31,983 nucleotides of DNA, taken from positions 1 through 31,983 of IMG/VR virus record IMGVR_UViG_3300031514_000003, one strand, 5' to 3'. The stretch comes from a virus. The number at the start of each line of letters is the position of its first letter. Position 1 is the stretch's first letter. Made by a program: the position numbers and the translations under genes. The notes beneath the pieces were generated by a model. It saw only the letters and a list, made by a program, of their open reading frames with translations. It had not been told where the DNA came from and did no database searches. Positions 22,288-29,236 of the stretch are shown piece by piece.

Positions 22288-23421
22288 ATGGAAATGGATG
22301 TGTTGTTCACGAAAGCTGATGAATTCGGGGAACGCGTAGGCCGTGCTATGGCGGTTGGATTCCAAAGCGCTTTGGCGGATCGTCCAATCTTAACGGGCGT
22401 GCGCCCGGTGGGGCGGCGCCCAGGTTCGGTACGCGCTTGGCTTAAGGAGCGTGCTGGGCTGCCTTTGGCTGATGAGGAGCGGCGGGACTTGATGGAGTCT
22501 GGCTGGGGGGGCAGTCTGACGATTGACGTGCCGCGCAATGCCGTTACGCCTTTGACTCGATCTGAAGCGGATGAAACAATTCCGCAGACCATGGCCGATC
22601 GAATCATCACGGAAATCGACACCTATGCTTTTGTCCGGCAGGTGTGTCGCGTGATTACTACTGCACGGATGGATCGGTACATGCAGCCGATTCTTGATGA
22701 TCGTGCTAATACTGGTATATTGCTTACTGGGGATGTGGCTTTAGATCCGACACCAACCCCTGCGGTAACGGGGCTTGCGTTGGATTGTAAAACGATACAC
22801 AGCCAGGCAGTGCCGGTCAGCAAAACCGTGCTGTTGGATTCGGCTTATGATTTGGAATCGGAGTTGGCCTCTGCCCTGGGTGCTCGGATTGGCCGGAAAC
22901 TGAACGCGCTGTTAACGAATGGAACTGGTGCGAGTGGTCAACCTTATGGCGTCGTGACGGCAGCTCCAGTTTTAGTCACAACGGCTGAAACTACTGGATT
23001 TGATTGGCGAGAGGTGTTTCAGTTGGTGCAGGCGGTTGATCCGGCGTACCGGACGAACGCAGTGTTTATGATGCATCCGAACGTTGCGGCAGGTCTCTGG
23101 ACGTTGACAGATCAAGTGGGGCGACCAATCTTGTGGCTCGATCCGACTGGGCAGAAGCCAAAGACATTATTTGGGTATCCGGTGATTGAGAATCCGGATA
23201 TGCCTAGTACCGTGCAGGCAGGCCGCAAGTTGATTCTCTTTGGTGATTTCAGCCGTTATATTTTGCGTGAACGGTCTTCACTCCGGATGAGTGTCCTACA
23301 GGAAACTTTTGTTACCAAGGACGCAATTGGTTTTATCGCGTTTTATGATTTTGATGCTGGGCTTGCTGCTTCGGCTACCACGAAGGCTATTGGCGCTTTG
23401 CAGATTAGGGGTAGCTCCTAA
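22288..23421 (+). CDS. Major capsid protein (HK97 fold)
   Basis: 377 aa. AAGGAGG (22276-22282) precedes the ATG at 22288 by 5 bp; an earlier in-frame ATG at 22270 lies before that site. Residues 1-85 are helical and basic, a likely scaffold-like delta domain removed by the upstream protease. After this come MADRIITEIDTYAFVRQVCRVI, AVPVSKTVLLDSAYDLESELASALGARIGRKLNALLTNGTGASGQPYGV (ending near 220) and a C-terminal IGFIAFYDFDAGLA, all standard in HK97-type shells. Confidence 0.92.
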   Translation: MEMDVLFTKADEFGERVGRAMAVGFQSALADRPILTGVRPVGRRPGSVRAWLKERAGLPLADEERRDLMESGWGGSLTIDVPRNAVTPLTRSEADETIPQTMADRIITEIDTYAFVRQVCRVITTARMDRYMQPILDDRANTGILLTGDVALDPTPTPAVTGLALDCKTIHSQAVPVSKTVLLDSAYDLESELASALGARIGRKLNALLTNGTGASGQPYGVVTAAPVLVTTAETTGFDWREVFQLVQAVDPAYRTNAVFMMHPNVAAGLWTLTDQVGRPILWLDPTGQKPKTLFGYPVIENPDMPSTVQAGRKLILFGDFSRYILRERSSLRMSVLQETFVTKDAIGFIAFYDFDAGLAASATTKAIGALQIRGSS

Positions 23422-23442
23422 TAATTACCGAGGGGATTGCTG

Positions 23443-23670
23443 ATGAAAATCCGTGCGCTTATGCCACGTATAACTGTTTTCGGTCCGTTCGTGCCGCCTC
23501 GGATTTACGATATTCCTGCCGATATTGCACAGGAATGGATTGAGCGCGGCTACGCGGAGCCGGTGGAACAGGATACGATTGCTTTGCAACAGCAAGAGGA
23601 GACGTCTCATGAATTGGCGCGAGATACCGGGCAGCCGAAGCGAACGCCCCGTAAGCGTCGCGGAACTTAA
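23443..23670 (+). CDS. Small head-region protein
   Basis: 75 aa from the ATG at 23443 (GAGGGGA at about 23430-23436 upstream); a TTG at 23437 is also in frame. The core IPADIAQEWIERGYAEPVEQ (about 24-43) resembles the core of the 82-aa product at 25830 (SEFAWWLVDFGYAVPVDFE), a plan common in small phage structural accessory proteins. The C-terminus is basic (PKRTPRKRRGT). The gene overlaps the connector gene by 62 bp. Confidence 0.65.
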   Translation: MKIRALMPRITVFGPFVPPRIYDIPADIAQEWIERGYAEPVEQDTIALQQQEETSHELARDTGQPKRTPRKRRGT

Positions 23671-24154
23671 AGAATATATCGGCTTGCCGGAGGCGTATTC
23701 CTCGCCGCTACTGGAAACTATCCTTGACGGAGCCGTGGCGGCTGTGGAGCGGCATTCTGGGTATGCCACTACTCGGTGCCAGATCGAAGTTTGGTACGAC
23801 CGAGTACCTGCCAGCCCGGTCGCTATTCCACAGCCGCCCCTTATCGATATTGAAGAGGCAGTTTTGGTCGATCCGGAAACAGGCGAGGAACAAGCGTTAC
23901 AGCCGAACGAGTATACGGTTACAACCAATGGCCGGGTCGTTTTAATTGCGGTAAAGAACGCCCTGATGATAACGCAGCGCTTCAGGCTTCGTTGTACGGT
24001 TGGATACGCGTCAACGCGTGAAGTGCCGGCTGAATTGAAATTGGCGATTTTGCGAACGGCGCTTCGGTGTTGGGAGCAAAAATCCGTGGCAATTGTACCG
24101 GATTTGGAGCCGTTGGTGGATACTTGGTTATGGCAAACATGGCACAAAACTTAA
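23609..24154 (+). CDS. Head-tail connector (HK97 gp6-like adaptor)
   Basis: 181 aa from the ATG at 23609, with GAGGAGA (23596-23602) 6 bp upstream; the frame is open further left but overlaps the previous gene. The pattern SVAELKEYIGLPEAYSSPLLETILDGAVAAVERHSGY at the start, a central YTVTTNGRVVLI strand pair and the final helix ELKLAILRTALRCWEQK is typical of gp6/gp8-type connectors that bind below the portal. It overlaps the next gene by 25 bp. Confidence 0.75.
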   Translation: MNWREIPGSRSERPVSVAELKEYIGLPEAYSSPLLETILDGAVAAVERHSGYATTRCQIEVWYDRVPASPVAIPQPPLIDIEEAVLVDPETGEEQALQPNEYTVTTNGRVVLIAVKNALMITQRFRLRCTVGYASTREVPAELKLAILRTALRCWEQKSVAIVPDLEPLVDTWLWQTWHKT

Positions 24155-24486
24155 ATAAAGTGATGCCTGTTCAAATATTGCAACGGCAAACTCAAACAGA
24201 CCCTCGAACAGGACAGGTAGTGGATACTTGGTCGATATGGGGCCAGTTGTTAGCGAATGTACAGGTGCGACCTGTAAGTGAAACCGACGCGGCCGGTAAA
24301 CTGCGTACCGGACGCGTGTATCAACTTCTTTGTTGGCGTGTACCGGTTTTGTTGACTGAAGTGAGTACTCGTGATCGCGTCCGGTTATATTTAGCCGAAG
24401 GGGTGGTCGAGGCCGATATTGCGGCGATTGCGCCACAGGACGAGTATACTGCGTATATCGAGGCGCGTTCCTATGACGCCACATGA
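24130..24486 (+). CDS. Head closure protein (HK97 gp7 / H-T join type)
   Basis: 118 aa from the ATG at 24130 (a second Met at 24139 is possible; neither has a strong ribosome-binding site, so coupling to the connector gene is likely). VQILQRQTQTDPRTGQVVDTWSIWGQLLANVQVRPVSETDAAGKL matches the beta-barrel stopper family that closes the head-tail channel: an order of RQT...G...W...WA-like followed by V--V--E. It overlaps the next gene by 14 bp. Confidence 0.75.
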   Translation: MANMAQNLNKVMPVQILQRQTQTDPRTGQVVDTWSIWGQLLANVQVRPVSETDAAGKLRTGRVYQLLCWRVPVLLTEVSTRDRVRLYLAEGVVEADIAAIAPQDEYTAYIEARSYDAT

Positions 24487-24859
24487 GGTAATTCGGTCGC
24501 TGTTGGTACAGGCGCTTGGTTTGGTGGTAGGGGAACGCATTCGACCGGACCGTCGCTATTTGGAAGACACTCTACCGGCTGTTACATATCGAATTACGGA
24601 GGCCGTACCAATTTATACTTTAGATGGCAACCGTGTGGTTCGGTATGAAGGAGAGGTGTTCATTTGGTCGGATGACCGTCTTCAGGCTGTACAACTTGCG
24701 GAAGCAGTTGCGGCACAAAATGGAGTTGAAATTTTAGATGAGGAGACTTTTTGGCATTGGTTTTGGACGGGAGGGGGTTTTATGGCAGAACTTGTTGAGG
24801 AAGAAACCGATCGTCCCGAATATCAAGCTACAGTATCTTTTGTGTTATGGAAATCTTAA
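24473..24859 (+). CDS. Tail completion/terminator protein (DUF3168-like)
   Basis: 128 aa. The ATG at 24473 lies in the end of the previous gene. The pattern VIRSLLVQALGLVVGERIRPDRRYLEDTLPAVTYRIT at the start, YEGEVFIWSDDRLQAVQLAEAVAAQ in the middle and EYQATVSFVLW at the end is that of DUF3168-type tail terminators that cap the tail tube at the head side. One G-rich insert, WTGGGFMAEL, precedes the end. It overlaps the next gene by 13 bp. Confidence 0.7.
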   Translation: MTPHEVIRSLLVQALGLVVGERIRPDRRYLEDTLPAVTYRITEAVPIYTLDGNRVVRYEGEVFIWSDDRLQAVQLAEAVAAQNGVEILDEETFWHWFWTGGGFMAELVEEETDRPEYQATVSFVLWKS

Positions 24860-25359
24860 AAGTCGAAATTCAGTCTCAAGGTATTCAAAACGCCTTGGAA
24901 CAGTTGCGGGCGGAATTAGGGGATAGGGCGGTTGCGCGGATATTGCGTACGGCGCTTCGTCGTGCGAGCACAGAAATTCGGAATAAAGTGCGTTCTTTAG
25001 GGATATCGAATCGCGTGCGGCAGGCTGCCGCTTCGACATTTGGGTATCGAGTCGTGCTCAAAAAAGGGGCGCTGGTAAAAGCAAAACTTGGCTTCGGCCT
25101 TCGCCGCCGTGGCGGTACGCGTTGGCGTGAACAACACAGCGCGGGCTTGCGAGGTGGTGTGGGGTTAAGTGAACGGAATATTCATTGGGCGGTATTAGGA
25201 ACAGACGTGCGCAGAACGAAGCGGGGTTTAAACCGAGGAAAAATGCCAGCCTATCTAAAAGGTTTTTTAGTTGGTATGGTTGGGCGCGTTCGGGAATTGT
25301 TGTATCAAGCAGCTTTAGAGGATATTCAAAAGCAGCTGCAAAAAATTCAACGGAGGTAA
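24847..25359 (+). CDS. HK97 gp10-like tail component
   Basis: 170 aa, strongly basic. The pattern VEIQSQGIQNALEQLRAELGDRAVARILRTALRRASTEIRNKVRS at the N-terminus and WAVLGTDVRRTKRG...GKMPAYLKGFLVGM...RRVRELLYQAALEDIQKQL-like C-terminus is that of HK97-gp10/minor tail Z-like proteins. These function at the head-tail joining or tail completion step. The context between DUF3168-like and tail-tube genes is the usual one. Confidence 0.75.
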   Translation: MEILKVEIQSQGIQNALEQLRAELGDRAVARILRTALRRASTEIRNKVRSLGISNRVRQAAASTFGYRVVLKKGALVKAKLGFGLRRRGGTRWREQHSAGLRGGVGLSERNIHWAVLGTDVRRTKRGLNRGKMPAYLKGFLVGMVGRVRELLYQAALEDIQKQLQKIQRR

Positions 25360-25400
25360 TGATGTCGGTTTATTTTCTTTAGTCGTTAAGGAGGTTTTGT

Positions 25401-25820
25401 ATGCGTCTGCCAATTTACAAAGGGATTGAGGTCTCGACGAATCTAACTGGTACGTTTACAACCATTCCAAATGTGTTAGAGGTAGATTTGCCGGAGGTAA
25501 CGCCTGAAGTGGTCGAATATGTTTTTGTAGACTCTACGACGAATTGGCCTACGAAAAAGGTCAAAAAAATTTCGATGGGTGATTTGCGTCTAAAAGTACA
25601 ATATGATGCAACCTTACATAGCGGTTTAGACCAAGCCGCCGAGAATGGTTTGAGTGAAGCAAAAAAGATCAAGATTGTATGGAGCGGTTTTGGTGAAGAA
25701 CCTAACAATTATCGAGCCTATGAATTTGCGGCTATCCGGGTGGATCGTCTTGCTTGCAAATATGGTGAAACGCCAGAAAGAGAATATGTGTTCCACGTGA
25801 ATAAACCTACTACTATCTAA
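25401..25820 (+). CDS. Major tail (tube) protein
   Basis: 139 aa. The strongest ribosome-binding site of the region, AAGGAGG (25388-25394), lies 6 bp before the ATG, fitting a protein made in many copies. The sequence is mostly beta: LTGTFTTIPNVLEVDLPEV, then VEYVFVDSTTNWPTKKVKKISMGDLRLKVQYD, AKKIKIVW and NYRAYEFAAIRVDR. This matches small tail-tube folds of siphoviruses. Position before the chaperone and tape-measure genes supports it. Confidence 0.75.
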   Translation: MRLPIYKGIEVSTNLTGTFTTIPNVLEVDLPEVTPEVVEYVFVDSTTNWPTKKVKKISMGDLRLKVQYDATLHSGLDQAAENGLSEAKKIKIVWSGFGEEPNNYRAYEFAAIRVDRLACKYGETPEREYVFHVNKPTTI

Positions 25821-25829
25821 CTCTAAACC

Positions 25830-26078
25830 ATGCGTGTGCGTTTAATTCGAATACCGCCAGGTAGTCGACACCATATAGGGGACGAAGTGGAGTCAGAATT
25901 TGCCTGGTGGTTGGTAGATTTTGGTTACGCTGTACCAGTTGATTTTGAGCGGCCGGTCGATCCGGTGCGTGCCGCTCGTCTTCGTCATTATTATGAACAG
26001 GCTCTCCGAAAACGCAAGGAGATTATTAATGAAAGCAGACGAACTTCGCGCTTTAAGCAAACGCTTAGCAACACGTAG
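25830..26078 (+). CDS. Small tail-region protein
   Basis: 82 aa. There is no clear ribosome-binding site, but the ATG is 9 bp after the previous stop. The N-terminus MRVRLIRIPPGSRHHIGDEV and core FAWWLVDFGYAVPV resemble the 75-aa product at 23443 in plan. The C-terminus is basic and helical (RAARLRHYYEQALRKRKEIINESRR). It overlaps the chaperone gene by 50 bp, and AAGGAG of the latter lies within it. Confidence 0.6.
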   Translation: MRVRLIRIPPGSRHHIGDEVESEFAWWLVDFGYAVPVDFERPVDPVRAARLRHYYEQALRKRKEIINESRRTSRFKQTLSNT

Positions 26079-26370
26079 ATATAAGACCGTGGATATCGAG
26101 ATCGACGGTCAGATAGTGCCGTTTCGACTTCGGAATTTGTCGGCTTTGGAGTGGCGGCAGTGTACTGAAGCTTGTAAAGATGATGTCGATCCGAATTCCT
26201 TAGCGCCTGAATTTACAGCGATGGTCGTAGCGTATAGTCTTGTAGACGATGATAATGAGCCGATTTTCGCGAACGAAGCCGGGGTAGTAGAGATTAGTGC
26301 ATGGGATGGTTTCGTGGTTCAGACGCTTTTTAACGCTGCCGTGGAGCATAGTATTCGACCAAAAAATTAG
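26029..26370 (+). CDS. Tail assembly chaperone, short form (gpG-like)
   Basis: 113 aa from the ATG at 26029 with AAGGAG (26016-26021) 7 bp upstream. Residues MKADELRALSKRLATRRYKTVDIEIDGQIVPFRLRNLSALEW...DVDPNSLAPEFTAMVVAYSLVDDDNEPIF are typical of siphovirus tail chaperones that bind the tape measure. The frame ends in a slippery run, A_AAA_AAT, directly before TAG. A longer frameshifted product is described separately. Confidence 0.8.
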   Translation: MKADELRALSKRLATRRYKTVDIEIDGQIVPFRLRNLSALEWRQCTEACKDDVDPNSLAPEFTAMVVAYSLVDDDNEPIFANEAGVVEISAWDGFVVQTLFNAAVEHSIRPKN

Positions 26371-26534
26371 ACGATCCCCAGGTGGAGTTTATTTATCATT
26401 TAGCGGCTCGCCTGGGGTACGCAAATCCGGACCAAATGTTGGCTGAAATGGAAGCAGGGCACCTTTTAGACTGGGGTGCTTTTTTAGCGAATGAAGCTAA
26501 ACGAAGGGCTGGGATATGCCAAACGATATTGTAA
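26029..26534 (+). CDS. Tail assembly chaperone, -1 frameshift product (gpG-T-like)
   Basis: The heptamer A_AAA_AAT at 26361-26367 lies in the last two sense codons of the short form. A -1 slip there skips the TAG at 26368 and continues from 26367 to TAA at 26532-26534, adding 55 residues to give about 168 aa. The added part reads LDDPQVEFIYHLAARLGYANPDQMLAEMEAGHLLDWGAFLANEAKR-like (given here in pieces: VEFIYHLAARLGY, LDWGAFLANEAKR), which is the usual gpT-like domain. It has no start codon of its own and overlaps the tape-measure start by 19 bp. The slip itself is inferred from sequence. Confidence 0.8.
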
Positions 26535-28333
26535 TTCACGTTTTGGCTGAAACGAAGAAAGCCATTGACGGGCTCCGACAGACGCAGGAGGAAATCCGGC
26601 GGTTGTCGGAGCAGACGCGTACCTTCACCGGTATGACAGCAGCGTTTACGGGTTGGGCCGCGATTGTGACTACGGCGCTCAACGTAGTGCAACAGGCGTT
26701 TGGGAAGCTCAAGCAATTTCTTCAGGAATGTACTGAGGCGGCCAGCGTGAATATGGAGGCGATGAGGAGATTGAACGCCTCGTTAACGATTTCAGGACGA
26801 TATTCGACCGAGACAGCTAAACAGTTTCAACAATTTGCTGACAGTTTAGCGGCAGTTACTAATTATGCTGGTGCAGAAATTATTCGAGTTGTTGCACATT
26901 TTACTCGGCTGGGTTTAACTGAGGATATTGTTCGGCGGGCCACTAAAGTAACGCTCGATTTTGCCGCTGCGATGGATACGGATCTTCAATCAGCGGCGAT
27001 CGCTGTTGGAAAAGCGCTAGGCGATCCAGAGCGTGGTTTAGTTGCGTTACGTAGACAAGGTGTACTAATTACAACGCAACAACAGGAATTTATCCGAACG
27101 CTAATGGCTTCGCGCCGCGAAATGGAGGCGCAAACTACTATCTTACAGCTTTTGGAAACTCAATATCGTGATTTTGCGGCTCAAGCGTCTAGCGCAGTTA
27201 AGCGCATGGAAAATGAGTGGAACGAACTGAAGGCCGCTTTGGGCGCGTATGTTAACGATTTCAAGGCTGCTTTTGCAACGACAATATTACCTGGGCTCAG
27301 AGAAACACGTCAAGAATTAGAAAAACAGCGCGAAAGCGGTACCAAGGTAACCTTAACATGGCGAGATTATGTGGGGGTCGTTTTGGGAGCCGTCGCTGAA
27401 GCTTTTATTACGAATCGAGATGTTGGAGAGGTGCTTTCTGGAGCATCATATGATGTGGCGATGAAAGGATTCGAACGGCTTATAAACGCGCAGGCTAGCC
27501 GGCCTATTATGTCGAAATCGCTGAAAGAAGCGGAAGAAATACGGCGGCGCCAGCAGCAAGAGTTGGAATACTATCAACGCTTAAACGAAGAAGCAACTAC
27601 GTATTTGAAGCAACTCCAAGAAGAAAACCGTTTACTTGGTATATCGGCTGAATACCGGAAGCTAGCCGAACTTCAAGCTAAAGGTTTATCGGAGGAACTG
27701 GCTGCCCAAATCCAGCAGCAAATCCAACTCAACGAGATCCGTAAAGCTCAATTGAAGGTGGAGGAGAAGTTGGCCGCTCTCCGACAGGAAACACAGATGG
27801 CTCAGATGACCGAAACGCAGAGGAAATTGTGGGAACTCCAACAAGCGGGAGCAACGGCTGCCCAGTTGGAAGAAGCTCGCCAATTATTAGCTATTCAAGA
27901 GCAAATTCGTAAACAGCAAGAAGCCCAAAAACAAGCTCAAGTCGAACAGAATCAAATGGCGAAAGAAGCTGAAGCAATTCGGCGGGACATTATGACTGAA
28001 GAACAACGGATTCTGGAACAAGCGGATCGAGCTAGTAAACTTCTTCAGGCGGGTTTACTAACGCCGCAAGAGTACCTAGCGTATCTGGAAAAACTAAAAG
28101 CGACAATCAAACCGCCGGAAGATTTGGCTCGGCAAGTACAGCAGCAGACACAATTGGCCGCTGCATTGCGCTTTGGTACAACGGAAGCGTATTCGGCTAT
28201 TATGCGTGCGGCCATGATGGCAATCCGTCCCCCGGCGGGAGGTCCACAAGAGCAAGTTGCTCGTAATACACAACAGATCGTCGAACGGCTGGATCGCTTA
28301 ATAGCTACAATCAAACGGCAAGAAGCAATTTGA
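26516..28333 (+). CDS. Tape measure protein
   Basis: 605 aa. The pattern begins with a helical region (IDGLRQTQEEIRRLSEQTRTF) and a hydrophobic segment FTGWAAIVTTALNVVQQAFG (44-63), then a conserved tape-measure part with LDFAAAMDTDLQSAAIAVGKALGDPERGLVALRRQGV (about 148-184). Residues about 340-520 are a long Gln/Glu/Lys-rich coiled coil. At about 0.15 nm per residue, it would set a tail of roughly 90 nm. Its short length suits the small genome. Confidence 0.85.
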   Translation: MPNDIVIHVLAETKKAIDGLRQTQEEIRRLSEQTRTFTGMTAAFTGWAAIVTTALNVVQQAFGKLKQFLQECTEAASVNMEAMRRLNASLTISGRYSTETAKQFQQFADSLAAVTNYAGAEIIRVVAHFTRLGLTEDIVRRATKVTLDFAAAMDTDLQSAAIAVGKALGDPERGLVALRRQGVLITTQQQEFIRTLMASRREMEAQTTILQLLETQYRDFAAQASSAVKRMENEWNELKAALGAYVNDFKAAFATTILPGLRETRQELEKQRESGTKVTLTWRDYVGVVLGAVAEAFITNRDVGEVLSGASYDVAMKGFERLINAQASRPIMSKSLKEAEEIRRRQQQELEYYQRLNEEATTYLKQLQEENRLLGISAEYRKLAELQAKGLSEELAAQIQQQIQLNEIRKAQLKVEEKLAALRQETQMAQMTETQRKLWELQQAGATAAQLEEARQLLAIQEQIRKQQEAQKQAQVEQNQMAKEAEAIRRDIMTEEQRILEQADRASKLLQAGLLTPQEYLAYLEKLKATIKPPEDLARQVQQQTQLAAALRFGTTEAYSAIMRAAMMAIRPPAGGPQEQVARNTQQIVERLDRLIATIKRQEAI

Positions 28334-28363
28334 TGAGTTTATTTTGATAAAGGTCTAGATACC

Positions 28364-29230
28364 ATGACGTTGACTTGGCGGGAAGTTCATAACCGCGAAG
28401 GCCAGTATAATCTAGATTTTCGGCAGGGACCGTCAGCAACCTTTCGTCGTCTGTGGTTAGTAGAAGCGCCGGCTGGTACTAGTGAACAGACTATTCTCGG
28501 TGATAGCGAGGCACCCAAGCTTGGTGAGGAACTGTCGGAAGGGAGTGGTATTTATTGTGTTCAGGTGCGCGCTACGCCAGTTGGTCAGACTCTATGGCAT
28601 GTGGAGGCTGAGTATACCACTCCTGGCCGTGAAGAGTACCGGCGGCGCGATCCTAACCCGTTAAATTGGGCGGCGCGTATTCGCTGGAGCGCCGTCGTAA
28701 TGCGTATGCCAGTCTGGTATGATCGAGATGGTAATCCAATTCTTAACACGGCGGGTGAACCTTTCGATCCGCCGCTTGAAGTTGACCGAAAATTGCCGGT
28801 CGTAGAAGTGCGGGTTAATATGCCGTATGTACCTTCGTGGATTCTGGGGTATCGTGAAGCTATTAATAGTACTGCGTGGTATATTGATGGTTTAATTGTC
28901 GCAGAAAAATGTGCTATGATGGATAGCATAGAGGTTTCCGAGGTACAGGTTGTAAACAATATTGCATATCGAGAAGTCGCGTATCGAGCGGTGATTGCGC
29001 CAACACTATTAGGTTGGCAGCCACGGATTTTGAATGCTGGGTATAGCGCACTGGTTGGTTCGGCACAGGATAAACAATTAGTACCGATTGTAATTAACGG
29101 TACCACACCTTCCCATCCGGTACCATTAGATCGGCATGGCCGTCGAATCTATAAACCAACGCCAGAGAATGTAGTTTGGCTTACGTTTAACGTATATCCG
29201 GAACTGGATTTTAATGTACTGCCTAGGTGA
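28364..29230 (+). CDS. Hypothetical tail-tip/structural protein
   Basis: 288 aa. AAAGG lies before the ATG at 28364. The sequence is beta-rich and aromatic: a repeated Trp-containing strand pattern and an ordered DRDGNPILNTAGEPFDPP loop (about 124-142). Between the tape measure and fibre genes one expects distal-tail and tail-hub proteins. The length and beta content agree with such a role, but there is no motif I can name. No signal or membrane segment is seen. Confidence 0.6.
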   Translation: MTLTWREVHNREGQYNLDFRQGPSATFRRLWLVEAPAGTSEQTILGDSEAPKLGEELSEGSGIYCVQVRATPVGQTLWHVEAEYTTPGREEYRRRDPNPLNWAARIRWSAVVMRMPVWYDRDGNPILNTAGEPFDPPLEVDRKLPVVEVRVNMPYVPSWILGYREAINSTAWYIDGLIVAEKCAMMDSIEVSEVQVVNNIAYREVAYRAVIAPTLLGWQPRILNAGYSALVGSAQDKQLVPIVINGTTPSHPVPLDRHGRRIYKPTPENVVWLTFNVYPELDFNVLPR

Positions 29231-29236
29231 TCACTG

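Noticed and set aside
23425-24147. 240-codon frame on the - strand
   Set aside because: It is antisense to the connector gene and has no domain pattern or start signal.
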